A stretch of DNA of 49,454 bases from a virus. The notes under the pieces are model-generated. The model was not told the origin of the DNA, ran no database searches, and saw nothing but the letters and a program-made list of their open reading frames with translations. The stretch is taken from positions 1 to 49,454 of IMG/VR virus record IMGVR_UViG_3300048592_000179, one strand, 5' to 3'. Made by a program: the position numbers and the translations under genes. This document shows positions 6,852-15,912 of this stretch, in pieces; the stretch's first letter is position 1; each line of letters begins with the position of its first letter.

Positions 6852-9380
6852 GTGCGTGCGGTGACCGCCGGCGAACAGGCCGTTCTCGAGGGGGCCCACT
6901 ACGGGACGCACCTCAAGGTGACCGTGGAGGACGCCGACGGAGTCTATCAGGACGTGTCCGACCGCGTGGTGGGCGGGCGAGTATCGCAGACCGTAGACCA
7001 GATCGTGGCCACGGCCGATATCGAGTTCCAGATGGAGGAGCGCGGCGGCAGCTCGCTCGCTCCCCTGGACGAAACGTCCGGACTCAACGTGGACGCCCTC
7101 TCTGCCTATGCCCCGCTGATCGACGTAGGCCGCGGCGTGCGGGCGTACTTCGCCACGCTGGCCAACGGATCCACCCCGGGCGGCAGTAACTGGATGCTCG
7201 TGTTCGACGGGAAGGTGGACGAGTGGGACGGCACCCAAACGCCGCTGGTGTGTCGGGCCCGGGACGCGATTGGCAGGGAGATCGCTGACCGGTGGGTCAA
7301 GGAGGAGATGGAGCTTGGCTCCGACGACGGCGTAGCTATCGAGACGGTCATGCAGGAGATCCTGACCGCTTACACGGCGGGGCCCGTCACGCTCTACGTG
7401 CCCACCTCACCCGGGTTCCTGATCAAGCCCTACCGCCAGCAGCGCATGAGCGTGATGGACGCCCTGCAGCAGTTGGCGGCGCTGATCGGGTGGGTCGTGG
7501 AACCCCGGTGGGACGACGGCACGGGCGCGTTCCGGCTCACGTTCTACGAGCCCGACCGTGCGCCGGCCTCTACCGACTGGGTGTGGGCGGCAAATCGGTA
7601 TTCGAGGGTGAACACCTTCGCCCTTTCGATGCTCAATGTCCGCAACTCCCTGTCCGTGTGGTACACGGACGCGGACGGGGTGAGGCAGCAGTACACGGTC
7701 GAGGATGCGACCTCAATCGCCAAGTACGGCGAGCAGTGGATGGAGATCGAGGAAGGCGAGGAGTCGAGCATCACCACGGCCGCCGAGGTCCAGGTCATGG
7801 CCGACAACGCCCTCCTCGACCTCAAGGACCCGGTGGCGGAACAGGAGATCAAGACCTTCTGTTTCTGGCCGATCCAGTTGGGGGACAACTACGGGTTCAC
7901 GGCCAACGGGGTGCACTACTCGGAGGACCAGGAATTCGGGGTTACCGGCTACCGGCACGAGTGGCGTGGCGGTCACATTTCCACGTTCATCTCGACGCGG
8001 GGGAAGCCAACCGGGTTCACCACCCCTTGGCTCAAGCGGGGGGGCACGCGCCGAGATCCGGTCGAAGAGGCGAACGGCCTGCGGATCAGCGTGCGAGTGC
8101 TGTACGACGTACCCGCGGAGGGCCAGGCGACCGTGCGGTTCGTGCGTGGCTCCAACGTCTATGACGTGGCCTACTACCTGACGTCGCTCGCACAGCCGGT
8201 CGAGGAAGACGGCAAGCCGTGGCCTCTCGGTCCATGGCCCGGAGACGGGGACCTGCCGACGGCGTCGTTGTCGCGGGGCACGGACCAGTTGGTGGTGGAC
8301 ATCCCGGCGGCGGACTACGTGACGTTCCTGCTGCTGGAGCCGCGAGACGCGTCGGGCAAGGCCGGCAACCCCGTGAAGGTGGAGCTGCACCCGAAGGCGG
8401 TATCTACCGGGGCGGACCTGCCGGCCAATGGGGATGTGGTCTATGGTGCCCTGGACAAGTCGTTTCAGCGGTACGGGTTCACGGGCTCGTTCACCAACGC
8501 TTCGGCTACATCTGTGTCATGGACCAGCGGCACCATGACGCTCACCGATGGCTCGGGGCCCTACACGATCTCGTCCGGGTCGGCCACAGGGCTCGGGGGT
8601 CCGACCGCGCCCACGTACATCTACTTTGACCCGACGGTATCAACGACGGCGTTCCAGGAGTCGGCGACGTGGTCCGCGGCATTCGGCACGTCGAAGCTGC
8701 TCATCGCTACCGCGTGGTCCGGAGACGTGCTGGCGAACCACGTCCAGAGCATCGGCATCATGACCCTGGACGGGGTAGCGATTAACCCGCTGTCGATTCT
8801 CACGGGCCACCTTGCGGCACTCTCCGTCACCGCCGGGAAGCTCTCGGTCGCGTCCCTGTCTGCCATCTCTGCCGATCTCGGAACCGTGACGGCGGGCACC
8901 ATCGAGGCGTCGGTGCTGGTCAAGGCCACGACGTTCTCAGCGACCACCGCCACGTTCACCGGCGGTTTGGGTGTGACCGGGACCGCGGTATTCCGAGGCA
9001 CTACCTATTTTCACACGGCAGCCGGCGGGTCGGTAGAGGTGTACTTGGCAGACGCCTCCCAGTTGTACTTCAACTCCCAGTCGGACGCGGTGCAAGCCGG
9101 GCTGTACGCGCTCGACGGCACGGGCAGTGGCGCAGAGCCCAACAAGACGGGCGGGATGGTCATTTCCGTAGCCGACTCGAACGCCCTGCACGTCCTGTCC
9201 GACCCGGCCGAACTGCTGGGTTTTCACGGCGTGACTCCAGTGGCTCAGTCGGCGGCGTACACTCCGACGAACGTGACGACCACTCGGTCGTTCGACGCGG
9301 ATACGGTCACGCTGGCGGCGTTAGCCGACGTAGTGGGCACGGCCATTGCCGACCTTCAAGCCAAGGGGCTTTTTGGATGA
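6852..9380 (+). CDS. Tail tip/central fiber protein
   Basis: A protein of 842 residues, GTG start. Residues about 1-380 look like a baseplate-hub domain: repeated beta strands, VTVEDADGVYQDVSDRVVGG, a 'LVFDGKVDEW' strand and an internal helix 'YRQQRMSVMDALQQLAALIGW' as in hub proteins that bind the tube end. A middle beta domain follows. From about residue 640 the low-complexity 'LSAISADLGTVTAGTIEA' and 'TATFTGGLGVTGTAVF' segments are typical of central tail-fiber C-termini (DUF1983-like). The C-terminus overlaps the next ATG by four bases. Confidence 0.75.
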   Translation: MRAVTAGEQAVLEGAHYGTHLKVTVEDADGVYQDVSDRVVGGRVSQTVDQIVATADIEFQMEERGGSSLAPLDETSGLNVDALSAYAPLIDVGRGVRAYFATLANGSTPGGSNWMLVFDGKVDEWDGTQTPLVCRARDAIGREIADRWVKEEMELGSDDGVAIETVMQEILTAYTAGPVTLYVPTSPGFLIKPYRQQRMSVMDALQQLAALIGWVVEPRWDDGTGAFRLTFYEPDRAPASTDWVWAANRYSRVNTFALSMLNVRNSLSVWYTDADGVRQQYTVEDATSIAKYGEQWMEIEEGEESSITTAAEVQVMADNALLDLKDPVAEQEIKTFCFWPIQLGDNYGFTANGVHYSEDQEFGVTGYRHEWRGGHISTFISTRGKPTGFTTPWLKRGGTRRDPVEEANGLRISVRVLYDVPAEGQATVRFVRGSNVYDVAYYLTSLAQPVEEDGKPWPLGPWPGDGDLPTASLSRGTDQLVVDIPAADYVTFLLLEPRDASGKAGNPVKVELHPKAVSTGADLPANGDVVYGALDKSFQRYGFTGSFTNASATSVSWTSGTMTLTDGSGPYTISSGSATGLGGPTAPTYIYFDPTVSTTAFQESATWSAAFGTSKLLIATAWSGDVLANHVQSIGIMTLDGVAINPLSILTGHLAALSVTAGKLSVASLSAISADLGTVTAGTIEASVLVKATTFSATTATFTGGLGVTGTAVFRGTTYFHTAAGGSVEVYLADASQLYFNSQSDAVQAGLYALDGTGSGAEPNKTGGMVISVADSNALHVLSDPAELLGFHGVTPVAQSAAYTPTNVTTTRSFDADTVTLAALADVVGTAIADLQAKGLFG

Positions 9381-9595
9381 GCCGCATTCGCATCTTCCGT
9401 TGGGGTGACGAGGGAATTCCCGTGGGCTGGATGTCCATGTTCCCGGAGCCGCGCCAGTGGCTGGGCTACGCTGCGGCCGGCTGGGACCTGGGCGTGTCGT
9501 GGGTGGACACGCTGGAGGTGACGATGGAGGACGGCTCGCGGCTGATCGCTGGCAATGAGGCGCCGTTGCCTGGGGGTCCCGATGTCGGCTCGTGA
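9377..9595 (+). CDS. Small tail-region protein, function unknown
   Basis: A protein of 72 residues, Trp-rich (five Trp), with an ATGA overlap to the tail tip gene and an overlap with the following gene. No motif is recognised. It may be a small tip or fiber accessory protein because it lies between tail tip and receptor-binding genes. Confidence 0.6.
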   Translation: MSRIRIFRWGDEGIPVGWMSMFPEPRQWLGYAAAGWDLGVSWVDTLEVTMEDGSRLIAGNEAPLPGGPDVGS

Positions 9596-9812
9596 AGTGG
9601 TTCGGGAACTGACCGGCCCGCAGTTGGCTGCGGTGAAGCGGGCGCACGAATCCGCACGCATGGCCCAGGCGATCCTGCAGGAGGTTGCCGTCAACGCCAA
9701 CGTGGCGCGGGCGCACCTGTCCGACATGCTGGTGGGCGTGACGGGCGAGGACGCTGACGGCCTGCTGTTTGACCCGGAGCGCGGGACGATCTACCGGGAG
9801 GTGGGCGAATGA
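9582..9812 (+). CDS. Small helical protein, function unknown
   Basis: A protein of 76 residues from ATG 9582, which overlaps the end of the preceding gene by 14 bases. An earlier in-frame ATG at 9555 would lie deeper in that gene. The sequence is largely helical (REVVRELTGPQLAAVKRAHESARMAQAIL) and ends acidic. It sits directly before a receptor-binding protein (ATGA overlap), so an assembly or chaperone role is possible but unproven. Confidence 0.65.
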   Translation: MSAREVVRELTGPQLAAVKRAHESARMAQAILQEVAVNANVARAHLSDMLVGVTGEDADGLLFDPERGTIYREVGE

Positions 9813-10978
9813 GCCTTTTGCTCAAGTCGGCCGCCTCCGGCGAGATCCGGGACAATCACTACGTGCTGAATCCGGTCACGTCGCTGTACGAGCGGACGAC
9901 GCTGCTGGAGGCTGCGCGAACGAATGCCTGGACGTACTCGGAAGACTTGAGCAACGCGGTCTGGACGAAGACGCGGTGCTCCATCTCTGCGAACGCGACC
10001 ACCGCACCAGATGGGGCGGCCACAATGGACAAGGTGGTCGAGGACTCGTCTGCGGCCAACAGTCACCAGGTCCAGCGCACCATCGCGGGGACCACCAATA
10101 GCACGGCGCAGACGTTTTCTTTCTACGCGAAGGCGGCAGAGCGCACTTTCGTGGCGGGGCGCAGCATAGACAAGGCGGGAACGTCGGTCCTGTCGTACTT
10201 CAATCTCGGCACGGGCGCGGTGGCGAGTACGGGCGCGGGCCACACCGTCCGTATCGTGGATGTCGGTGGCGGGATCTACCGGTGCGCGGTCACGTTCAAC
10301 ACCAACACGGGCGGCACCACCCCGTCAGCCATCGTGTGCCTGGCTACGGGTGACGGTGGGTACGTCTACAGCGGCGACGGAACTTCTGGCGCCTACGTGT
10401 GGGGGCTTCAGGCTGAAGTGGACCGCGCCTGCGCGTCGTCCTACATCCCTACTGCGGGGTCAACCGCGACCCGCAACGCGGACGCTGCCTATCTGGACTT
10501 CACGGCCTCACCCCAAGAAATGACGGCGTACTGCCGGTTTTTCGAGCAGGGCACCAGCAAGATTGCGAACGGGTCCGCACGCCTGTGGCAGATCGGCGGG
10601 GCCAGTGGTACAACCGACCCGCGGCTCTTCGTGTTCGCCCATTCGACGGGCGCATACCGGGCCGATCACGACAACGGGACCACCGAGGTTTTGAGCCTTG
10701 CGCCTGCCGTGCCCGCGTTGGGCGACCTCGTGGAACTGCGCGTCGTGCTGGGCGCTGACGGGTCCGTGACGCTTGGGCAGTCCATCAAAGGGGCCACGGA
10801 AGGCGTAGGGGCCACGTCCGCAGCGAACGCCTTGCAGTCGGCCTGGGGCGGTAGTCGCTTCTACGTCAACAGCGCGGACGACACCACCGGCCACGGTATC
10901 AACGCCTTCGCTCAGGTTTACGTCTGGGCCGGAACCAAGACCCTGGCCGAGTGCCGCACGATGGCGGGGGTGTCATGA
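9809..10978 (+). CDS. Receptor-binding tail protein with carbohydrate-binding-like domains
   Basis: A protein of 389 residues. The N-terminal half has the 'ARTNAWTYSEDLSNAVWTK' and later 'WGLQAEVDRACASSYIPT' signatures that recur in phage tail proteins with a CBM-like jelly-roll domain. The second half (residues about 225-385) looks like a LamG/concanavalin-type fold ending with 'FAQVYVWAGTKTLAECR'. Binding to a cell-surface glycan is the likely role. It is adjacent to the tailspike gene, which supports this. Confidence 0.7.
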   Translation: MSLLLKSAASGEIRDNHYVLNPVTSLYERTTLLEAARTNAWTYSEDLSNAVWTKTRCSISANATTAPDGAATMDKVVEDSSAANSHQVQRTIAGTTNSTAQTFSFYAKAAERTFVAGRSIDKAGTSVLSYFNLGTGAVASTGAGHTVRIVDVGGGIYRCAVTFNTNTGGTTPSAIVCLATGDGGYVYSGDGTSGAYVWGLQAEVDRACASSYIPTAGSTATRNADAAYLDFTASPQEMTAYCRFFEQGTSKIANGSARLWQIGGASGTTDPRLFVFAHSTGAYRADHDNGTTEVLSLAPAVPALGDLVELRVVLGADGSVTLGQSIKGATEGVGATSAANALQSAWGGSRFYVNSADDTTGHGINAFAQVYVWAGTKTLAECRTMAGVS

Positions 10979-11307
10979 GCCGCGTAGCCCCCACCACGAT
11001 CTGGGAAGAGCCCGACGCCAGGAAGTCCACGTCCCGGTGGGTGCCGCTGTACCCCACTCTCGCTGGTGGACGATGGTACCCGTCGACCGCCGCGGCGGAC
11101 CAGGACGGCACGTTCACGCTCCGGGACGGCCGACTATTCCTCGACCGTGAGGTGGTCGCGTCCGGTCGCATGATCGCAGCCGGCAACCGACGGACGGTCG
11201 GGTTTCCAACGTTGCCCGCATCGCAAGTTCTGGCGGCCTACGAGCCTCCCAATCCCGTCGCCAGTTTCACGCGGGCCACCACCGCCACCTACGTTGAGGA
11301 AGTCTGA
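10975..11307 (+). CDS. Hypothetical protein between two receptor-binding genes
   Basis: A protein of 110 residues from ATG 10975 (ATGA overlap). Beta-rich, with a 'FTLRDGRLFLDREVVASGRMI' hairpin and a C-terminal 'FTRATTATYVEEV'. The C-terminus ends in TGATG with the tailspike start, so translation is probably coupled. It may be an adaptor or N-terminal anchor for the spike. No family is recognised. Confidence 0.6.
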   Translation: MSRVAPTTIWEEPDARKSTSRWVPLYPTLAGGRWYPSTAAADQDGTFTLRDGRLFLDREVVASGRMIAAGNRRTVGFPTLPASQVLAAYEPPNPVASFTRATTATYVEEV

Positions 11308-12725
11308 TGGGAGCCCCGTACAACTACTCGTGGGACGCGGCCTTCTACGACCACGGGGGCCACGTCGTCAACGTGCAGAACAAGGCGTTTGGCGCGGTGG
11401 GTGATGGCACCACGGACGATTCCACTGCGATCCAGGCTGCTATCGACGCCTGCCTCGACGGTGGGTGCGTCGTCCTGCCAATGACCGCGAGCGGCTACGA
11501 TCTGAACACGACGGGCCTGACGCTCCCGACCACGAAGGCCGTGACGCTCAAAGGGTACGGGGTGCAGTTGCTGTACTCCGGGACCGGCGCGGCCATCACG
11601 ATCAACAACGCGGCCGGAGCGAACGACCCCAGGCACGTCATCGAGGGACTGACCCTCAAGCAGGACGGGACCACGGGCAACGGGTCGGGCATCAAGATCA
11701 CCGACAGCCAATTCCAGACCGTGCGAGACTGCCGGATCGTACAGTTCGGCAAGGGCGTAGAGTTGGTCAACACGTCGTACTGGACCGAGGCGTGCATCCT
11801 GGACAACCTGGAGTTCACAAACTGCACCTACGGGATCCACGTGGACGACGGGGCGAGCGCCTACGCTTCGTTCGCCAGCCTCACGGTGCGGGACTGCATC
11901 GTCGGCACGATGGCGAGCGCGGCGAGCACGCCCTACGGCATCTATGTCGCCACCGGGGCGAGCATCTACCGGGCGACCTTCGAGCGGGTGGTCGTCAACC
12001 CCGACAAGAACTCCTCGGTTGGGTTCTACTCCGACGGGGACACGTCGGACCTCAACGGTTCCGTCCACATCGAGAACGTGAGCGGGTCCGTGACGGGGAA
12101 TGTGGCCTGGCAGTTCGGGGCCAACGCCACGGGCGGTAACATGTCGGTGTTCTCCGATATCCGGGGGACCATCGCGACGAAGCTGTCGCTCGCCGGCTCC
12201 ATCGTGCCGCTTGGGCTCGTCTTCGGGAACCAAGGCGCCTACAGCCCTGCGATAGTGCGGAAAGCGGCTGCGCTTTCTCACGTCCGAACCGTCATGGACG
12301 ACGACGTGTCCACGTACCGCATGGTAGAGCAGGTCGGAAGCGACAACCTGTGGAGGTGGCGGCCGAAGACCTATGCCGACATCCCGGAGGTGGTCAGTCT
12401 CGACAACGCGGAGCTCATGGGCGTCCGCCACGTGCTCATGGGGACGGGCCCGGTGGCCGCGTCGGACGGCGACGGGACGCCAAGCGTCAAGGGCATCGAC
12501 TTCCTGACGCTGACCTACACGGGCGCCACGAACGTGACCGCCTTCGACGACCCCACCAACGGTCAGCGCCTCGTGTTGAGGTTCGGAAACGGCAATGTCA
12601 CGCTCAAGACCGGCGCGTATCTCGCACTGGCCGGAACGATAGACTACAACGCGCCGTCCGGAACCGTGATGGAGGGCATCTTCCAGGGCGGGACGTGGTA
12701 CGAAATCTCTCGAACGGAGGCGTAG
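11307..12725 (+). CDS. Tailspike with pectate-lyase-type beta-helix
   Basis: A protein of 472 residues. Residues about 23-60 show the start of the Pectate_lyase_3 fold: NVQNKAFGAVGDGTTDDSTAIQ, the classic 'FGAxGDGxTDDTxAIQ' entry. Right-handed beta-helix coils follow (RHVIEGLTLKQDG, VRDCRIVQFGKGVEL, NLEFTNCTYGIHV). A separate beta C-terminal domain spans about residues 370-472. Such spikes bind and often cleave host polysaccharide; catalytic residues cannot be assigned by eye. This is the best host-range determinant in the genome. Confidence 0.88.
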   Translation: MGAPYNYSWDAAFYDHGGHVVNVQNKAFGAVGDGTTDDSTAIQAAIDACLDGGCVVLPMTASGYDLNTTGLTLPTTKAVTLKGYGVQLLYSGTGAAITINNAAGANDPRHVIEGLTLKQDGTTGNGSGIKITDSQFQTVRDCRIVQFGKGVELVNTSYWTEACILDNLEFTNCTYGIHVDDGASAYASFASLTVRDCIVGTMASAASTPYGIYVATGASIYRATFERVVVNPDKNSSVGFYSDGDTSDLNGSVHIENVSGSVTGNVAWQFGANATGGNMSVFSDIRGTIATKLSLAGSIVPLGLVFGNQGAYSPAIVRKAAALSHVRTVMDDDVSTYRMVEQVGSDNLWRWRPKTYADIPEVVSLDNAELMGVRHVLMGTGPVAASDGDGTPSVKGIDFLTLTYTGATNVTAFDDPTNGQRLVLRFGNGNVTLKTGAYLALAGTIDYNAPSGTVMEGIFQGGTWYEISRTEA

Positions 12726-12729
12726 CATC

Positions 12730-13023
12730 ATGGCACAGAGCGACATCCAGGGCTTCAAGGACTCACACGCCCGCCTGATGGCGGCCCAGGACTCGGAAAG
12801 GGTCCCGCCGCGGCCCGACTTCCACTGGTGGAAGGGTTCGGACGCGCTGGACGCCTTCGCGTGCCTGGCGCTGCACGGCGCGGAGGGATGCACGCTGTCG
12901 GTGCGGTACGGGCTGGCCAAGGACGGCGGCGTGTGGCAGGCATGGCTCGTGGTGGCCCGAGGCAAGGAGATCCTTGGCGCGTTCGACGTGTCGCACCCGT
13001 GCCCGCCGGACTGTCCCGAGTGA
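12730..13023 (+). CDS. Hypothetical protein downstream of the tailspike
   Basis: A protein of 97 residues with a Trp/Pro-rich start (PRPDFHWWKGSDALDAFACLALHGAEGC) and a C-terminal CPPDC. Four cysteines are present. The stop overlaps the GTG of the first membrane protein of the lysis region (GTGA). No family is recognised. Confidence 0.6.
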   Translation: MAQSDIQGFKDSHARLMAAQDSERVPPRPDFHWWKGSDALDAFACLALHGAEGCTLSVRYGLAKDGGVWQAWLVVARGKEILGAFDVSHPCPPDCPE

Positions 13024-13571
13024 GCATCTTCGAGGTCGCCCACTGGTCCGGCGCCTTGCCGCTGGCCCTCCTGGTGGTCCTGGGGGTCATGGGCCGCCGC
13101 GTGCCCGCCGCATACTGGTGGGTGGCCTCGTCGTTCGCTGTCAGCGTCCTAGCCGACTCCGTGCAAGCCGTCGTCGGCGGCACATTCGACGTGACGTTCT
13201 ACTACGCCCCCGTGCAGATCGCGCTTGCCGCGGCCGCGTTCCAGTCGGGCGTCATCGACCGGGCCGGAACCTTCGCGCTTCTGGCCGTCGCCGGGTGGGT
13301 GTCCGCGCACGCCACGACCGCGCCCGCCGAGTGGATGGTCACGCTGGCCGGTGGCATCACGATCTGCGCCGCCGCGTGGCACCGGGGCCTGCTCCGCGCC
13401 CCGCTGTGGGCCTACTTCGGACTGGGCACCCTGGCCTACGTGTGGATGGTCCCCGTAATAGGGACCGAGGCCATCCTGCCCCGCTGGTTCGCCTACCAGG
13501 CCTGCCGGTGGCTCGCCTTCGCGCTCTTCGCCTACGCTGCCCTACGCCACGAGGAGGACGTATGGACCTGA
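13020..13571 (+). CDS. Polytopic membrane protein, lysis-region
   Basis: A protein of 183 residues, GTG start overlapping the previous stop by four bases. About six hydrophobic segments can be seen (for example ALPLALLVVLGVMG, WVASSFAVSVLA, IALAAAAFQ, LLAVAGWVS, LAYVWMVPVIG, LAFALFAYAAL). Its place at the head of a run of small membrane proteins before the endolysin suggests a holin-like or envelope role. It is longer than most holins. Confidence 0.6.
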   Translation: MSIFEVAHWSGALPLALLVVLGVMGRRVPAAYWWVASSFAVSVLADSVQAVVGGTFDVTFYYAPVQIALAAAAFQSGVIDRAGTFALLAVAGWVSAHATTAPAEWMVTLAGGITICAAAWHRGLLRAPLWAYFGLGTLAYVWMVPVIGTEAILPRWFAYQACRWLAFALFAYAALRHEEDVWT

Positions 13572-13759
13572 TCGCCCGAGAGGCCCTGCCGTTTCTCGTG
13601 GTGCTGCTGTTCGGGCTGATCCAGGCCCACTCGTGGCTCCGCGTCCACGACGTGCGCCGGGAAGTGGACACCCGCATCGAAGGCGTCCGCGAGGAGTTCG
13701 GCACGCGCCTCGCCCGGCTGGAATCACGCGCCCGCCTCGGACTGGACGAGTCGCCATGA
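13562..13759 (+). CDS. Small single-pass membrane protein
   Basis: A protein of 65 residues. One N-terminal membrane helix (LPFLVVLLFGLIQ) is followed by a charged helix rich in Arg and Glu (RREVDTRIEGVREEFGTRLARLE). The ATG overlaps the previous gene by ten bases. The layout suits a short holin, antiholin or an inner-membrane spanin fragment. Function not assigned. Confidence 0.6.
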   Translation: MDLIAREALPFLVVLLFGLIQAHSWLRVHDVRREVDTRIEGVREEFGTRLARLESRARLGLDESP

Positions 13760-14220
13760 CGCACGCGATTGAGTGGGCGTGGTCGGGCATCCGGGCGTCG
13801 TTGCTGATTCGGCGCACTGTGATGCTCGAGGTGTTCCTCGCGATGGAAGCCGTCCTGTGGGGCCTCTGGGTCGCGAACCCGTTTACGGACTCGTTTGCGT
13901 CGATCCCCGAGGCCTACACCATCCTCGGCCTGCTTCCCGAGTGGCTGGTGGGCTTGGTATTCGTGGGCCACGGAACGGCGGCGGCGTGGGCGATATACCG
14001 CACCGCGTGGCGTCCGCCCTTGGACGCCGGGGGACGCCCGAGTAGGAGGTACGTCCACTGGTGCCGCCGGGCCGCGCTGGCGGGTGCTGGTTTGTGGTCC
14101 GTGGTGCTGTTCTCCCTGCTCGCGACGGTGCCGACTTCGACCGCCACCCCCATCTATGCGGGCCTCATGGCCGCGTCGATGTGGGTCTACGTCCGCCTCG
14201 ACTGGAGGTACGGCCGATGA
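13756..14220 (+). CDS. Multi-pass membrane protein, holin candidate
   Basis: A protein of 154 residues with about four hydrophobic segments (VMLEVFLAMEAVLWGLW, LVGLVFVGHGTAAAW, AGAGLWSVVLFSLLATV, AGLMAASMWVYV) and basic loops. It is coupled by four-base overlaps to both neighbours. No sequence family was recognised. Confidence 0.55.
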   Translation: MTHAIEWAWSGIRASLLIRRTVMLEVFLAMEAVLWGLWVANPFTDSFASIPEAYTILGLLPEWLVGLVFVGHGTAAAWAIYRTAWRPPLDAGGRPSRRYVHWCRRAALAGAGLWSVVLFSLLATVPTSTATPIYAGLMAASMWVYVRLDWRYGR

Positions 14221-14612
14221 TGGTCTTCGCTGCCATGCTCCGCGAGGTGGGGGCCGTGTCCGCCTGGGAGGTCACGGGCATCACAGGGTCCCTGACCGTG
14301 ATTCTCGGGCTGATCCTGCCGTGGTGGTCGAACCGCCAGAAAGCGAAGCATGACGCCGAGATCACCGCGAGCGAGATCCAGCTACGCCTCCGCGACGAAC
14401 TGCGCCTGACCGTGGACCGGCAGGGCGCGGACCTGCGGGCGCTCCAGGAGGAGTTGGGCGAGGTGCGATCCCGGTCCAAGCGGTGCGAGGAGGAGCGCGA
14501 GGCGCTGTCGGACGAAATGGATGAGTTGCGCGCCGAGGTGGCGAAGCTGCGGAGCGAGATCCAGGAACGCGACGTGCGGGAGCAGGCGAAGCGCCGGGGG
14601 ATGGCCGGATGA
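14217..14612 (+). CDS. Membrane-anchored coiled-coil protein, holin or spanin candidate
   Basis: A protein of 131 residues. One membrane helix near residues 18-36 (TGITGSLTVILGLILPWW) is followed by about 90 residues of strongly charged heptad-like sequence (LQEELGEVRSRSKRCEEEREALSDEMDELRAEVAKL). This is the topology of an inner-membrane spanin (Rz-like), but a second protein with the same topology exists at 16550. The ATGATG at 14217 overlaps the previous stop. Confidence 0.6.
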   Translation: MMVFAAMLREVGAVSAWEVTGITGSLTVILGLILPWWSNRQKAKHDAEITASEIQLRLRDELRLTVDRQGADLRALQEELGEVRSRSKRCEEEREALSDEMDELRAEVAKLRSEIQERDVREQAKRRGMAG

Positions 14613-15043
14613 GCCGCCGCACCGAACACCCGTGGCTGCGCCTCTTCGTCCGATTCGTCGGCTGGCTCGTCTCCGTGGTGGAGGACAAGGACTATCCCGG
14701 CCACCTGTCGGCTGGCCGCGTCGTCCTCCTTATGATGGCCGTCGGCTTCTATTCGCACTGGCCAGCGGAGTGGAATGGTCCTGCCGTGGCCGCCCTGGCA
14801 GTGGTGGCGTTCGGTATGGCCGTGCGTGACCTGATGCGCGCCATCCCCGCGTCGGAGGCGCTCGACGCTCTGCGCGCGTTCTTCGGCAACGTCATGGGCA
14901 AGGCTGCCGCCGCGGTGTCGGAGCGTGCCGGTGGGTACTACTCGACGGCCACGGCCTGGGCGGGCTCGGTCCCCACGTCCGGCGAGGTGCTGGGCGAGGC
15001 GGACCTGGTCCCCCCGGTGGCGCACGGGAGGGCCGACGAATGA
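14609..15043 (+). CDS. Membrane protein, holin candidate
   Basis: A protein of 144 residues with two hydrophobic segments (VVLLMMAVGFYSHW and AVAALAVVAFGMAV) separated by a short turn, then a soluble Ala-rich tail. A two-helix hairpin of this size fits class II holins better than the other membrane proteins here. It lies two genes upstream of the endolysin. ATGA overlaps on both sides. Confidence 0.55.
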   Translation: MSRRTEHPWLRLFVRFVGWLVSVVEDKDYPGHLSAGRVVLLMMAVGFYSHWPAEWNGPAVAALAVVAFGMAVRDLMRAIPASEALDALRAFFGNVMGKAAAAVSERAGGYYSTATAWAGSVPTSGEVLGEADLVPPVAHGRADE

Positions 15044-15912
15044 GCCTGCGCGCCCCGTTCCCCTGGTTCGGCGGCAAGTCCCGCGTCGCTCCGCTGGTGT
15101 GGCAGCGGTTTGGCGATGTACCCAACTACGTCGAGCCGTTTGCCGGATCACTCGCCGTCTTGTTGGGCCGCCCGCACGCGCCGGGGACAGAGACGGTCAA
15201 CGACCTCGACACCTACCTGTCCAACTTCTGGCGGGCCGTGAGCGCGGAGCCGGAGGCCGTGGCCGCGTTCGCGGATTGGCCGGTCAACGAGGCGGACCTG
15301 CTCGCTAGGCACGAGTGGTTGCTGTCAAACGACGGGTTCCGCGCCGCTATGCGTACCAACCCAGACCACTACGACGTGAAGGTAGCGGGCTGGTGGTTGT
15401 GGGGAATCTGCTCCTGGATAGGGTCGGGCTGGTGCCGGGTCCGCTCACAACAGCTCCCCCACCTCGGGAACGCGGGCAGGGGGATACACGACTACATGGT
15501 GTCCCTTTCGGAGCGCACGCGCCGGGTGCGCGTGGCGTGTGGCGAATGGCACCGGGTCCTCGGCGAGTCCGTGACAGTCAAGCATGGTGTGACGGGCGTA
15601 TTCCTCGATCCGCCATACGACGAGGGCGGGCACTCCGTGGAGTATTCCGCGCACGAGGCCGGTGTGGCGCAGTCCGTCAGGGAGTGGGCTGTCGCCAATG
15701 GGGGCAACCCCGATCTCCGCATCGCCCTGTGCGGCTACGACGGCGAACATGAAATGCCAGACGGGTGGACGGTTGAGGCGTGGAAAGCACGCGGCGGGTA
15801 CGGGTCACAATCAGACGGGCGCGGGCGCTCCAACGCGGGCAGGGAGCGTATTTGGTTCTCCCCGCATTGCATCGGCGCGAGCCAGCATGTCCTTGACTTG
15901 GGGGCCGCATGA
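15040..15912 (+). CDS. DNA adenine methyltransferase (Dam/D12 class)
   Basis: A protein of 290 residues. The D12-class N6-adenine methylase motifs are all present: FPWFGGKS (residues 7-14), motif I PFAGS (33-37) and the catalytic DPPY (190-193). It would methylate adenine in a short DNA site, probably to escape host restriction or to mark phage DNA. It sits between holin-type genes and the endolysin with four-base overlaps on both sides, an unusual place for a DNA methylase. No partner restriction gene lies next to it. A second DNA methylase domain is fused to the helicase at 28109. Confidence 0.92.
   Translation: MSLRAPFPWFGGKSRVAPLVWQRFGDVPNYVEPFAGSLAVLLGRPHAPGTETVNDLDTYLSNFWRAVSAEPEAVAAFADWPVNEADLLARHEWLLSNDGFRAAMRTNPDHYDVKVAGWWLWGICSWIGSGWCRVRSQQLPHLGNAGRGIHDYMVSLSERTRRVRVACGEWHRVLGESVTVKHGVTGVFLDPPYDEGGHSVEYSAHEAGVAQSVREWAVANGGNPDLRIALCGYDGEHEMPDGWTVEAWKARGGYGSQSDGRGRSNAGRERIWFSPHCIGASQHVLDLGAA

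Noticed and set aside
12828-13019. Extended N-terminus of the membrane protein at 13020
   Set aside because: It overlaps a better-supported gene and encodes an Arg/Gly-rich stretch unlike the membrane part; GTG 13020 has the four-base overlap typical here.
11289-13043. Long minus-strand frame of 584 codons across the tailspike gene
   Set aside because: It is the complement of a well-supported beta-helix tailspike and reads as His/Arg/Val-rich low-quality peptide; high GC content removes stop codons from other frames.
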